64,000 nt of DNA from Entoloma clypeatum (taxonomy: Eukaryota; Basidiomycota; Agaricomycetes; Agaricales; Entolomataceae). Shown here in pieces: positions 11,994 through 25,087 of this stretch (within the stretch, counting starts at the first letter, position 1; each line of letters begins with the position of its first letter). The notes below the pieces were generated by a model that made no database searches, was not told where the DNA came from, and saw only the letters and a list, made by a program, of their open reading frames with translations. The DNA is taken from assembly GCA_963565915.1 (NCBI GenBank), contig OY751490.1, positions 3,658,001-3,722,000 of the forward strand. The letters run 5' to 3'. The translations under genes were made by a program, and so were the position numbers.

Positions 11994-13963
11994 TCAGCAT
12001 GCAAGTCCAATGTCGTCCGTATTTCTGTACTTTTCGGGCGTCCTGGTGCTGACGCTTGTCATGGCCGACTAGAGGAAGCTCTTTTCTAAGATAGAATCTA
12101 AAAAGATTTTGAATATTCACCTGTCCGCCATGTTTAAGCTCTATGGCAGGCGACCCGGGATTAAAAGCGGATGACGAAAGTTCTGATACGCCAGAGATCT
12201 TGTCGGCGATTGCCTGCCTACCGTTGAGCGTCGCCAGCAGGCTATTCAAGTACACTGTTTGAAAAAAAGCACGATATTAATAGTCGTTCGTTGATGGCTA
12301 AAGATGAAAATCTACGTTTGCTGAGCGAAAAATAAATCCCGATATAGGTGAACTCATTTGGCCAGACCGCGTATGTGATGAAGCAGGCAGCGGCACACAT
12401 TCTGATGTCTGAATGTCAGATATAATCGGTTGCAAGTGATGAAGAAGAAAAGCGTACCCGGTTAAAAGGCCTGAGAACAGTTGTATGTTATGACTGGGAT
12501 GAAAAAAGGCAAGATACAAAGGACACAGACTGCTGTTTATAGAGTATATCATAAGTATGTTGAGCAGGGAATCAGTCCTGCAGAACAGAACGTTAGGGAA
12601 AACCTGCAAGTCACGGTGACCGCAACAATCTACTTTACCTTCGAAAGCCTGTCCGTTCCTTGGACAACCAGACACATAGTGCACCGGCAATGAGAAAGTC
12701 TGCGGCAACACTGGTCGACAACGCCGTGTACAATAAATACTGCAGGCAGGAGTGTATCCCCAGTATTTATCAGCGCGTTGATTCATAGCAATTGTATGCT
12801 CACTGATATTTCGTGAAACTCCCAATATATCTTGATTTGGGAACTATTGTAGCCTTTATTATCTTGCTTCCGGGAATCGTCATGAATGCTCACCACCGGG
12901 CGGCAAATACTTCCGCCGATCATACATGCTGAGCGATTATCCTGTGCTGTGAGATGGAAGGCACTCACTAAGCCCCGTAACTATAAAGCGCTCCAAGTTC
13001 CATCATTCGTCAAGATATATCGTCACCGAGAACATACCGAATGTCGTTAATGATATTGCACCCTTGGGGGAATGTAGATTTCAACCCTGTAAACGTGGCG
13101 ATACTTGGCGTGAGGCACTCACAACAAGACCAGCAAAGATATAGCTGCGACGAGCCACTACATTTCGATGTCAAGGCCTTTGTGAGATGAACAAAGTCTG
13201 CGGAATATTAGCCAGACTTACCGAGCCAGGCCCTTTTCCCGAAGATACTGTCAAAATGAATTCATCAGCGATCAGCAGCGATGCACATCGAGACCATTAC
13301 ACACCCTCTGATGATGAGATCGCTGACGCACTTGCAAGTAAAGATGTTAGATACAGATTTACCCCTCCACACCATCGGTAATTCGAAGACGTACAGCCAA
13401 GTAGATTTGCGCCTAAAGATGCGATAAGTCCAAGTCGCATGGAGACTGAAGAAGAACTCACGTAGACACTCCTAGAGGAGAGGAGCAAATATATCACCTA
13501 CTTTAACTAATGTTCCCCGGCCGCAAACTCACCATGCCGGCTTAATAAGAGCTGCGAGATCGCCGTAACTTGAGACTAGAGTATAGTAGAGGAGGTGTGT
13601 CGTGGTCGCTATGTGGGCAGTGTCCAATAACCTAATCTTAGTTCAACACAGCACCCATAACGAGACGAATGGCACGCGCCATAAAAAAGCAATCTATCCG
13701 AATGGGCAATTGTCAATGCATCATAATCTGGAGGTATTGATGGTACGCACCAGCGCTCTGAAGGTGCGAGAATCCTTTGCCCCATGTCTGAAATACAAGT
13801 AGGTCTGGATGCAAGTAATGCCGTAAAAGCTGTAGACCGATAAGGACTCCCCAACGGCGTGTACGCCCAAGAGAGGAACTCACACAGAGGCTACGGTGTT
13901 TCCCACAAGCGCAGATCCTAACTGACTGTTGAGATTGAGGCCGGGGAGATTCAGGGAAGCCAT
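11994..13963 (-). CDS. DUF6534-type multi-pass membrane protein (copy 3)
   Basis: Third same-strand DUF6534 gene. ATG at 13963 begins MASLNLPGLNLNSQLGSALV. An exon near 13830-13750 reads FYGITCIQTYLYFRHGAKDS, another near 12600 carries DSLLNILMIYSINSS, and YLNSLLATLNGRQAIADK lies near 12250. The last intron (donor GTGAAT, acceptor TAG at about 12070) gives a tail ending DDIGLAC with stop at 11994, aligned with the tails of copies 1 and 2 but more divergent. TM-rich; function unknown. It looks intact in the exons checked. Confidence 0.72.
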
Positions 13964-14869
13964 CTTTGCGGAACTAAAAGAGTGATATAGATGGCGACAG
14001 CTCAGTCAGAGTCTTCAAGTCTCCTCGTCAGGTTGGAGCATCAAAGGCAGCTGATAGAAATTTCAGTCAGAGGAGAGAAAAGGTTGATAGTCGACCTGGG
14101 CCTCAGTTATATGTATCAGCAATTGATCATAACAGAGCGCCACCGATCAGGCGACAGTTCGATCGGTAAGATTTCAGCAGAGGAGATAACGATGATGGCG
14201 ACAGCTTTTCCCTTCGGCACCGAAGTTGGTAGCGAGAGCGACCAACAATTGCGGCGATGGCGGTTTTATTCAAGACCGCCATCATGATGTGTCCGCTGTC
14301 GATTGCAAGTGATTTGACGCAAAGACACTGGGCAGGCACTGCGCAAAAATGGGTGGTGACTCCTGGGGACACGTTCAAAAACATGAGGGGTGGCACATCC
14401 AGGTTCCATACCATGCATTGCGGCAACTTCAACAGCCAAAGTAGTGACCGAATTCAAAGGTACAAGGATAGCTGCAGCAATCTCACCAGTTGTTCGATCA
14501 GATATTCGGTCACGTTCTCATCGTTCGGTGAGCATTCGAAATTGACAGCGATTTCAAATTTCAACAGGAGCATGATGGCAGGTCGCGCCCGAAAAAGGAA
14601 GAACCTGGCACAGAACTGAGCATTGAACTCGGCAACCAGGAGATGGCGACAGCACTGAGCAGAAGATTGAGGCGAACTGGCTGGAACCTCAAGTCGAAGC
14701 CAAGTTGGATGGTCAACCTTTCGACTCGACAACCGATTGAATTTGTGTCACAAATTATATATAAATCCTCACTTTATCATCTTTTGGACAAAATCAAGAC
14801 AAAATACTTGATCATAAGAAATCTAACACATCCACATGGAATACGTATATACAACCGAAAAACTGGCCC
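13964..14869. other. intergenic with a small perfect hairpin
   Basis: No recognised gene. A 9-base inverted repeat GATGGCGGT/ACCGCCATC (14256-14264 and 14275-14283, 10-base loop) and three copies of GATGGCGACAGC (about 13992, 14194, 14643) are present. Confidence 0.45.
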
Positions 14870-16932
14870 TCAGAGCCTCGCACGCAACGGCTCATCCTCA
14901 CGAACTTTCCTGGTACTTGGACTCTGCAACAACTCTCCCATAGAACCCACAAAATTCTTCCAAAACTCCCGCACAACACTCTTTTCCAACCCGTTCTCAT
15001 CATATCCCATAGTTATCCACAGCTTACCAGCGAAAGTATACCCGAACAGGATAATCCCGCCGGACCGTTGACGTCCACCTCCTACGACCATGTTGAGACG
15101 AATATCCCCAAAGGTGGAATGCTTGTATATCTTATCGAGATTCCCCAGCAAAGAAACACCCATAAGAGCATTGGAAGGCGGTCGCTCCACCGCTTTCTTG
15201 GGCAGCGGAGGCGGGGCCACCCAAGTTCCAGCTGCCTTCTCGTCGTCCTCCTTAGCCCACGCTCGAGCTTGCGAGGCACGCTGGCGCGCCATCTCACGCG
15301 CACGGGACACGGCCATCGGGCTTTGAGCGGCGTCAGTGCTCTGCTTCTGTGCCGAGCGAGCCCTACGCCAGAATATGGCATCGAGGTTTTCTGATCGAGG
15401 GAGGAAGGACGGAAGGACGACGTTGAAGTAGCCGATGGCGAGATAACAATATGAGTCGTCGAGGGCCGCATTTGCCACCAGGTAAGGCCGTAGGCTGACA
15501 GCAGAGTACATCATCCTGTGATTAAGTTGATGAAATGAAGATGAAGATGAGGCTTTGACTTGGGAAACATACATAGGCATTTCTGGCTTTTGGTTGAACG
15601 TCTTCGCCCATGCGATGTTGCAGAGAGCAAAAACAGCGCTAGAGATTGTGACGCCGTGTGATTTACAATGTTTCGAGATGTGCTTCGTAGTCCTCTCGTC
15701 CAGAGACATGATAGGAGTGACTGTTCGACGGGGGCCTAAAAATCGCCGAGGGATCGTATGGTCACCCTTTTTTTATGATGAGGCCTTGTTATAGTATGTG
15801 CGACAGATAAGCTTACGATGAGTTTATCCTGGCTTGTTTTGAAATCGACGCTGGAGACCGCTTCTCTGAAGCGGCTCCTACCTAGGGGTGCTCTTTCTTC
15901 CAGCGACCTTGGAAGCGTGGGTTCCTGTATAAGTAATCCATGATGAGTGAGCCGCATTGTATCCCAACACCAGGGGTCGAGCGCACCTTTTCTCGCGATT
16001 TTCCGCATCGTATCTGCCACTCAGAAGACAGAGTGTGTGTTAATTCGTGATTTGTCGCCGAGCTACCAAGCAGGCCGAAAAAATCATTCGCGAGCTGGTG
16101 AACAGCGAGACCGTCACACAGATAATGAGTAGTGCAGAAGAGAAGGTCAAAGTTCGCCGTATCTTGTCCTGAGAGATCGCTAGGCCAGCTTTTGGAGTCG
16201 CACAAAATGATGAGATGCGAAAGACGGTCTTCAGAGAGAGTCCGAGGTCCGTTAAAATAGGCGTCGATTACCTCTGGACGACATTATGAGACCCACAGAA
16301 TGAATCAGTTGAGAAAACGGAGACTGAGGGCATACCATCTCGTGTCTGTGAGCGATGTCCCAAATCGCTTGTGCAATATTCTAAATTACTCGCGGCTTCA
16401 TCCAGGGCAGCCTCAACGGAATGGGGGGGCCGATATCTGAGGACACACAAGAGGCTGTTGGACAAAGGTAAGGCCATCAAGCCAAAAAAACCTTACACGA
16501 ATCGGATGTCAGTATAGCTGTGCATCTCGGCTCTGGAAGCGAGCAAGGGATGTCGAGTCCTGAGTAGCGCCCATACGATGCGCACGCGTTCACGCTCGCA
16601 GAGTCGGGGAGGGGCACGGAAGCCCAGATGAAGATACCTAAAATATTATCATCCATTGGCCACGTCAAGACCGCAATCAGAGGACTATCTTACATGTCGT
16701 TCACGCCGGTCCCCCGAGAAGGAAGAAAGTACGATGCCTCGGTATCGCCCAAAACACGTTCGATCCTGTCATTAGTGGCGGCAGTGGTGGTGGTGTCTAG
16801 CATTGTCTGCTGGAACGACGACGAAGACGACTCCGAGTTACGGGTGTAGAGTTTCTGCCCCGGTATGTGGCCCGGGGGTGTTAAGGGAGTGGACGCTGGT
16901 ACGAGGACGGGAACGGGCCCAGCGACAGGCAT
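14870..16932 (-). CDS. HxxxDG acyltransferase (CoA-dependent acyltransferase superfamily)
   Basis: Predicted soluble acyltransferase of the condensation/BAHD-like superfamily, which moves an acyl group from CoA to a hydroxyl or amine acceptor. Start ATG at 16932 opens MPVAGPVPVLVPASTPLTPP. A donor in ...GVNDM and an acceptor at about 16635 lead into YLHLGFRAPPRLCERERVR and a VWALLRTRHPLLASRAEM block that is typical of the N-lobe. The catalytic motif is HYLCDGLAVHQ (about 16127-16095), with His and Asp in HxxxDG arrangement. The C-lobe exon (15709-14870) carries GYFNVVLPSFLP and GGGRQRSGGIILFGYTF. The intron at about 15570-15513 (donor GTATGT) rejoins PEMP to MMYSAVSLRPYL. Length about 500-530 residues. 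The acceptor substrate cannot be told; relatives include Tri3-like and alcohol acyltransferases. No other pathway gene is adjacent. Middle exon borders are approximate. Confidence 0.72.
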
Positions 16933-19900
16933 GTTGAACTGGGATGCAGAGAAGGGGGACCCCTTGCCATGTTGGTGTAAGTATGTACGCGGAAGATCAA
17001 GGGGCTCAAAGGGGTGTGTCAATATTTCAATGCCCTGTTTGTGTCTTGCGGAAGGGGTTGATAAGTAATTGAGCTATATATAGCATTCCACCCGAGTCCT
17101 CGGAAGAATATTTCTCGTCAATGTCGATTGCCGCCAGTGCTCAGCTTGTGCTCAGCCAACACCAAGTCTTTGGGACTAGTCGCTGTTGGCCTTTCAATGG
17201 TCCAAGAGAGCTGTTCTTTGTTCCTCACTTCCTTATCTGCATCCATTAACAGGTACCGAAAAAGAAACCTCGGCACGAGCTTGGCAGTGGCACAATTAGT
17301 ATTGATGCCCGCGCCAAACGCGCTGCCCAACCTCAGCGTATCAACTGTGACTTGCATCCATCCCTCAAGCTTCTGGATATGAAAGATTTGGAAGGTATGT
17401 ACTTGGAGTTATGAAATTCGGAAGGATAAATAACTATCATTCAGTGCGCCAGCACCAAGCAAGATATGTAAACCTTGGAGCAACTCTGAGTCGCCGTTCT
17501 CATCATGCAAAGTGAATCTCATCATTCATGTCGGGAAAAAGCAGGTGTTCGTGAAAGCCCACCCAATTCCCGAGCCCATCTCATCTCATCTTTGCAGGGC
17601 TTCCCGACATGTCCACGGGTTCTAGTTCGAGCAGTGAGTCCGTCGAGAAGGGACGAACGAGCGTATTGCAACGTGGGGACACTTGGAGGACATCGATACG
17701 ACGATACAGTGCTATACAAACCCAGGGCCTCCCGAACAACACCATAAAATGTGAAGTACCATCCTCGTACCAACCCTTATCGCGACGGGCTACAAAGAGA
17801 AGGCACCTTCAGCGTCAAAGCCTTCCGGAAAACAACAATGTCAAACGAAAGGATGATCAGCCGAGCTGTCGTTCATCGATCAGTCTGCCATGCCGAGAGC
17901 AACCTGTTGACAGCCAGTATGATTAGGGCTCGTCAAGAGACAGCTGATCTGACTTGGTCCAGTGATTATAGAGGGATGCACACATTGCACATACCTCATC
18001 GACTCAATATCCATCATGAACGTTGAACCATCAGGCCCTTGTCCTAGTCCCACTCAACCCGCCACTTGAAGGATGGGGATACTTTTAGCAGCGTCTCATC
18101 CCCGCACCCCGCAACCAACCCGCAACGGCCAACTTTGCGTCAGGGTCGACAGCGCCCTCTGGCATGTCTGTGGCGAGGACCCTCGCGCTGCGTGCGGAGA
18201 TGGTGGGTCAGATGGGTCCTGAAGGCGAATTCCAGCCACGTCAGTAGTGGGTTTATTCTGTCTGGGATTTTTGTAGAGGATTCATCAGCAGACTTTTAGC
18301 CCCCACGTGCACATGTCCGATCACGGTTCGCTGATTCTCCACCTTCGAGAGTCGAGAACGGGCATTAGAGTACTAAGTGTGTTTGCAACCCGTTTCCATT
18401 CGATTGGCTCACAGCGATCACCAGCCAATCAGATCTCTCAAAATATCCCTTGGAAATGAGTTGCAAACATACTCTATTGCGGGTGTCGTCGAGGTAGGAG
18501 TCGGTGGGGGTGTGCCTAATTTCGCCATTAACCCGTGAATGTCCTCTGACAATACATGTCGGATTGATAACTTAAAGCTCTTCATACTATGTAGCTTACT
18601 TATTATAAGGTGACGTGACTGGCAGCAGGATCTGGCCGTCTTCACACAGCATACTTTGACGCATGCGAGTACCACCACCAAGGCATTGCCAATGGTCTCC
18701 TTCCTACACTGTCTCGCTAAATCGGACCGCACACTTAGATACCAGGTGCCCTTACCTTCGCGCAAGCGGCAACCATCCCATGGGCCCAACGCCCTTGCAG
18801 CTGTAATTGTAGTACCAGTAGGGTTATACCACGCAGCAATGATAGGCGCCGGGATCGGTGAAGCATCAAATGCGCCGGCCCAATGCCACAGGGCAACATT
18901 CCTCCCGTGGTCGTCGGGGTTCCTCCTTTATTGGACAATTCGGTACGTATAGTTATACATCTTACCGAGACAGTTCATTGCAAGTTCTTATCTTTTTTAA
19001 TTTGCAGCCATTTGCCAGTCTTCAGGCTTTGCCCCCATCATCACCTTGGCCTCTTCGCAACACCCTCGCCGCCAACCTCTAAGGCGCGGCTATTGATCTT
19101 GTCTTTGACGCCATCTCCATCCATGCTACCAAGCCGGCTCTATTATCGCCTTAGGAGGAGCAATTATGATCGTTGGCGGGAAGTAACCACCATAGAATGA
19201 ATCTGCCCGCCCCTGGTTCACCCGTGGATGGTAGCTTCGGGCCTGGCACTGTGGCCCGGCCACTCGGTGAGAGGCTCTACGCACGCCTCACTGCCTTGGA
19301 GGCAGCAGGAGACATCGTGGTTTGATACACAGTTCCGGAGAAACACTCGACCAGCGTAAACCCTTTGTACGGCCTACACCGCGTAGAAGTTCTTGGCGGT
19401 TTGGGTGCTGTCGCCGGCGGTGTTGAGAGCCTGGGGAGAAACCTGCCTGTGCCCGTTTTGAGGCTAGGGATCAGGCCGCTCGGTGCAGATTGAGAACTTT
19501 ACATACAAAATCCGGGTCAGTCATCACATTTGTATTGGTAGTAGTAACTTGCAAAGAGCCCTGGATCAGGCCCAGAATCTAATCTACTGCTGCTTATCTA
19601 TTGTGGGGGTCGTTTTCTGCTCGTCACCGTCTCTAGGTCTACTCTGGAAATGTCCGTATCTTCAAAGTCTGCCTCTGCTCTGATTTTCGGACCTGCTGTC
19701 CACAGCGGGTTATTAGTACGAACTTCCGGTGAGTGTATTGCAAAGCGAACCTAAAAAAGGAGGACAACCTTATACTGTACATACAAACCCAGGGTTCCCC
19801 CCAAGGATAAGCTACCCATAGAATATGAAGTACACCTGGCCCCATCACGCAAGTTCGTGTCCAGTATCGACTTGTTCATACTCCTCGATTACCTCAGTAT

Positions 19901-19965
19901 GCTCACCACGAGGGACTACAAAAAGGAGGGGACAGTAACATACTCTCCTGACCTGTCAACCGTGT
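16933..19965. other. about 3 kb without a recognisable gene
   Basis: Begins with the acyltransferase promoter; a minus-strand TATATA lies at about 17079. The rest holds only short frames on both strands, none showing a domain, repeated motif or convincing intron set. Two places (about 17705-17765 and 19778-19835) share ATACAAACCCAGGG and a following AT.GAAGTAC, a weak dispersed repeat. Confidence 0.4.
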
Positions 19966-21610
19966 TTATTGTCCAGCGTACTGGATACGTATGCTCCCCT
20001 GAAAAAACGGACATGGGATCTCTGACACGCCCGTCATTTTTTTCTGCGAGTGCGTGTCTGCCATTGAAGCGTTGCGAGCAGGCTGTTGAAATACACTGTT
20101 TTGAAGTGTTAGTTGGTTCTGTTCTTTCACTGTAAGTACACGGTCAAAGTGGCGGAGGTTACGTTTGCTGAGCGCAAAATATATTCCGATAAGTATACGC
20201 AAAGTCATGCGGCCACATTGCGTATGTGAGGAGGCAAGCTGCTGCACAGGATCTGGTCTTGGATGTTAGTAAACGGGAACGGCCTATTAACGCTGACGCA
20301 CGTCTTCAGATGGCCTACAGGCTATAAGATCGATGATCGTGAAAGGTATAGAAAAGGATACTGTTGACAGTGTACAGCATCAGTACGTTCATAATGGAAT
20401 CGGTTCTGCGGACCGCTGTCGCTCAGGACCTTGCAGTGGAAATCAGAGAACGAGACGCGTTACTTGGGAAACCCTGTCCGACTTTTGTACAATGCAATGC
20501 ATAAGGAACAGGCGACGAGAACGTCTGCAGCTACGGTGGTGGACAATGCCGTATACAAGAGACTCTGGAGGAGGTGGCTCCTTCAGAAAGCTATCGATAG
20601 CACGTCGACATAAGTATTCGTTACTCACGGATATCTGATAAAAAATCCGCGTATTCTTTGAGCCCGTATCTATTTTTGCTTATTGCCAGGGTTTATAGAA
20701 ATCTATGAAGGCTTACCCCCGAGAAACAAACACTGGACCATCGATCAGAAATATGGAGGAGGGATACGGCATCATCAATTGAGAGGTGCTCACGAAAGGG
20801 TCGATCGCGTCATGTTGTCAAGATCGAGGGTGGATTCGAGGACATACCAAATGTTGCCAATGGTATTGCAGCCTTGGAAGAGAGATTAGACACCAATGCA
20901 ATGATAGCGGCGACGTGGAGACCCATAATAGCAGCGGCTAAAAGCCAACTTCGAGACGTCACTTTGATGTCGATTTTGCGGCGTCCGGAAAAGGACATGG
21001 GGCTTGTTTCATTGAACTCACCCAGCCATACCCTCTTCCCGAATCTCTCATCAGCCAAAAGTGCCGTTGCGGGCCAGAACCGTCACCCACCCCTAATGAT
21101 GAGATCGCTTATGCACTGCAAAATTATCTGGCGACGGGGTGAGAATTTGAAGGACGTACATTGAGGTCCGCAACTCGGACATCATCTATCGGGAACTGTA
21201 GAAGTATGACTTACGAGAGTACTCCTTAAGAAAAGACACACAAGCCTATCAATTGCTCTGTTCTGGGTTACCCAACTCAAAACGCACCATGTTGGCACAG
21301 CAATCGAAGCTGCATTCCCATCATTCGAAACGAAGTAATAGTATAGCGCGTGTGTGATGAGCGCCTGATGAGTGGTGTCCAGCAACCTCTGTTGATCACG
21401 GTTGAGGATCCTTTTATGAAAGGCAAATATAAAACGCACCAAAGGATGACAAACTAAGAAATCAAAAAGACGATGAGAAATTAGAGCTACGTTTACAAGT
21501 AACATCACTGTCTGGAGAGCATGCCATCTCCAGACAGTGTACAGTATTCCCTGAAATGCAGCTCCTAGTTTACAGTCGGGGTTCAAATTGGGAGGGTGGG
21601 AGGAGGCCAT
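19966..21610 (-). pseudogene. DUF6534 gene, decayed (copy 4)
   Basis: Fourth DUF6534 copy, degraded. It begins MASSHPPNLNPDCKLGAAF at 21610, and LLDTTHQALITHALYYYFVS (about 21420-21330) and SRSWLLAAAIMGLHVAAIIA (about 20960) are readable. The exon that should read YG.TC.Q.Y.YF is missing; its place is taken by a 13-base perfect inverted repeat at 21506-21539. At the 3' end (about 20100-20050) the codons for the family block YFNSLLATLNGR..LAEKMTG are split over different frames: one extra base lies after ATL and another in a run of seven A within ..AEK. These breaks make a functional product unlikely. Confidence 0.68.
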
Positions 21611-21759
21611 GTTTGCCGCAACCGCTGTCCTGAAATCGAGGACTGAACTCCACTGGCAAGTGGTCGAAAGAAAATGGGAGACGATGACAATCTATTTGCC
21701 GTCCGATCGTCAGAGTGAGTTGTAGGGACTCTGATTCAAAAAATCAGGCACAAGTAAGG

Positions 21760-21860
21760 TGCTCCCTGCAAGGCTCGAACTTGCGACCTCAGGATTTCAC
21801 ATGCAAACATGCGTCATATTTCTATGAGACCTGCGCTCTAGCCAACTGAGCCAAGGAAGC
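21760..21860 (-). tRNA. tRNA-Met (CAT), elongator type, with intron
   Basis: Cloverleaf on the minus strand. Acceptor GCTTCCT/AGGGAGC with discriminator A at 21760; D arm GCTC..GAGC; anticodon stem CAGGT/TCCTG with loop CTCATAA (anticodon CAT) and the T31-T39 mismatch also seen in yeast elongator tRNA-Met; T arm GCAAG-TTCGAGC-CTTGC. A 27-base intron (21822-21796) sits at the standard position after base 37. Exons are 21860-21823 and 21795-21760. No CCA is needed for a eukaryotic gene. Confidence 0.95.
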
Positions 21861-24800
21861 AATGAGAGATTGCAATCCGGACTGGTGTTGAGCGCTGAGC
21901 GTTCTTCACTTCGCACAGTTGGCGCTCTCCCACTCTCGAGACGGTTGATCACCGGCGCAGGATCGCACTCCCACTCGTGGTGGAGCGAGACCTGCGATCT
22001 AGCCAGGCAAGTGTATCTCGACACCAAGTCTCCCGTTGATTATAGCAATCTTCGGACGGTGATCCGCGCGGCCAAGAGAGAATTCTTTGAAGACAGAATC
22101 GAAACCATCGCCCTCTCCCAAAAAAACCCCTGGTCCCTCATGGACTGGCACAAACCCCGTCGCTCAGACCCCCTTGCAAATTTGAAGGGGGCCAATGGTG
22201 ATGTTCTCCACTCTTCTAACGACATGTTTGACGCTTTTGATAAGGCTTTTCATACGCCTCCTCCGAACTCCCCAAAAATGGAAATCCTCGAGGAAATTCC
22301 ACAAGAACCCACTCGAGACTGGATACCGATCACAGGTCCCGAAATCATCTCCCTTGTCCTCAAATGCAACCCCAAATCCGCCCCTGGTCCGGACCACGTA
22401 TCATGGGCTCTCCTCAAGCGTCTCCTCCAGAAAGATGAAGTGTTGACACGCATCACAGCCCTAGCTAACGCCTGCATAGATTATTCTTGCTGGCCTGCAG
22501 CTTTCAAGACCTCTGTCACGGTTATCATACCGAAACCTGGGAAAGATACCTACGATAAGCCCAAGTCATTTCGACCCATCGTTCTCCTCAACACGGTGGC
22601 AAAGATTATCGAGAAAGTCATCGCCAATCGAATGCAATTCGAATGCGCCAAGTACAGCCTTGTCCACCAATACCAATTCGGCGGCCTTCGCTATAGATCT
22701 ACAACCGATGCTGGCATCATCATAACACACAGGGTCCGGAATGGATGGGCGAAGAAACGTGACACCGGGGTCGTGGCCTTCGACGTTGCGCAATTCTTCC
22801 CTTCTCTGGACCATCAATTCTTGCTAGGAGTACTACGGCGGCTGGGGTTTTCAGCCGCCTTGAGTAAGTTCTTTGAATCATATCTTCGTGGACGGTCTAC
22901 TCGTTTTGTCTCAGGACAAAATGTCTCAGACCTCTTCGAAATCCTCTTTGGTGTGGGTCAAGGCTCGGCGCTCTCCCCCATCCTTTCCGGCATCTACCTT
23001 TCGCCGGCCCTCAGAATCTTCTACAGCCGTGGACACGCGCAGTACCTGGATCTCTTCTCCTTCGTAGATGATGGCATGCTCATCGCCCAGTCTTCTGACC
23101 TTGACGCTATCGGCTCCCACCTACGGGCTGGCCGAAAAGCCATCGACGGCATCCTCATAGACATGGGGCTGGCCACTGAACCGACAAAAGACGAACTTAT
23201 GTTCTTCACCCGAACCGTCTCTCCGTCATACCCCATCGTCCGACTACCTGGTCAACCTCCCCTCCAAGTCAAGGCCTTTTGGCGCTACCTCGGCTTCTTC
23301 TTCGATCGTCGTCTGACCTTCAATGAGCACAGACGCTTCTATGCCACCAAGGCGCTCACATCCATTCCCCTCCTCCTTGGCAACTCCTCACGCGGGCTCT
23401 CACCCCGCCTTAAACGCCTCCTGTATGTATCGTGCGTCATGCCGATCCTCACTTACGGGTGCCAACTCTGGTACTACAATGGTCCACGCCTCAAAACTGC
23501 TTTCAATTTGTTGAACTCAGTCCACTATAGAGCCGCCAGATGGATCACCGGCGCTTTCAATCGGTCGCCTACCGGGGGTGTCCTCGCTATTGCGGGGCTC
23601 ATGCCTGCTAGACAACACATCACCAAGCTTGTGCAGCGCTCTCGGATCAGAGCCGCCCAGCTTCCCGTCACTCATCCTGTCGTCTGCGAGCTCCTGCTCA
23701 AGGCGGAGGATAAGACCCCTAGCCCAATCGTCGACATTCAAAACCTGATGATCGCCGTCAAACTTGAGAGATCCGACTACCTGAGCGACGAGGCTCGCCC
23801 AGGAAATCGCATACTCGACCTCTACCCGGATTCCTTCATCTGGGACGCCCCACAGGTCGATGACGACAAGAAGCGTTACACCTACCTCAAAGACATCCTC
23901 ACCACCGCCGAGGACGAAAACCACCAAGCGGCCTTCTGCATCGCTGCCCGGCCCAGCGTCGGTAAGACGTTGTCGTCGGCAGTCGCGGTAGTCCGCTTCG
24001 CCCCCTCCATTGGTCGTCACGCTCAAGACCCCCATATGACCAGAGCCAGCGCAGGTAGAAGCCTCGCCCCCGAGACTCTCATAGTCGCCACCCTTCTTGG
24101 CCTTAGCAAGGTCATCACCCACGCACCTTATGTCACGGAGATCCACATCTTCACCCGAAACATACAGGCTGTCCGACTCGCCCTCGACACAGGTTCCATT
24201 CATGCGGGCCACTCTGTCTCTTGCGGCATTTCCCGCCTCCTCCGGCCCTTCCTCGCTGGAGCTGGCATCATCCATGTCCATCTCGACACACCTCTCACGT
24301 CTGAGTGGGGTTCTGCCTTCCCCGACCCCTCACGTCACTTCAAATCGACCCAAGGAACAGCTTTGTCTCCTCTGTCGCCCAACTTTGCCCGTACTGCTGC
24401 CGCCACCAGTGCCGTAGACGGATGGCGTCAACTTCATTCCGCCCCCGAATTTCGAGGTCGCTCCTTCCTCCCTCTCCACACCGGAGACAAAGAGAAGGTA
24501 TTCCAACCGGACCACGTCAAAGGTGGACCCTGGCTCAATTCCTGGGCGGGCAACAACAACGCGCTGTTCGCTCGCCTCACCCGCGCCACTCTGGGCCATG
24601 CCCCCATTGGTGCATACAGACAACGCTTCAAGCATCCAGGCCCATTTACATGCGCCTGCGACGATGACACTCTCGAGACGGTTGATCACCTCCTCCACAA
24701 ATGTCCTCTCTTTGATAGGGACGACGCCTCCAACAAACGGTACAACATCGGCAATTTCCTAGGGATGCTCGCAAACCATCCCGCGTTATTCGCCTTTCCC

Positions 24801-25087
24801 CCACCCTAACTTATCGGGTGAGCTTCAGTGTTATGTTTCTATCTTTCACGGTCTCTTTAGTTACTACGGTCTCTGCCTACGGGCGTATGTAGTTTATATA
24901 CGGGGTCTGTTCTGGTGGACTCGATCCATGGGCGGACCCCACTCTCGGATACTTTTATATATTTTCTCCGCACATGTGCCGTGACCACAGGGCATTACTC
25001 TCCAATACTCTCGTATGTAGTTCTCGTTAAATTTGTAACTTAGTGTACAAGACCGGACTGCGATCGGGCGCCGGAATATAAATTGAG

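Noticed and set aside
13990..14655. GATGGCGACAGC repeated three times as a regulatory array
   Set aside because: Copies are about 200-450 bases apart with unrelated surroundings; probably chance or an old local duplication, not enough to call.
23517..24281. 254-codon open frame on the minus strand inside the LINE
   Set aside because: Exact antisense of the reverse transcriptase ORF, acidic low-complexity translation, partially repeated at 25976-26386 only because the LINE is; a shadow frame.
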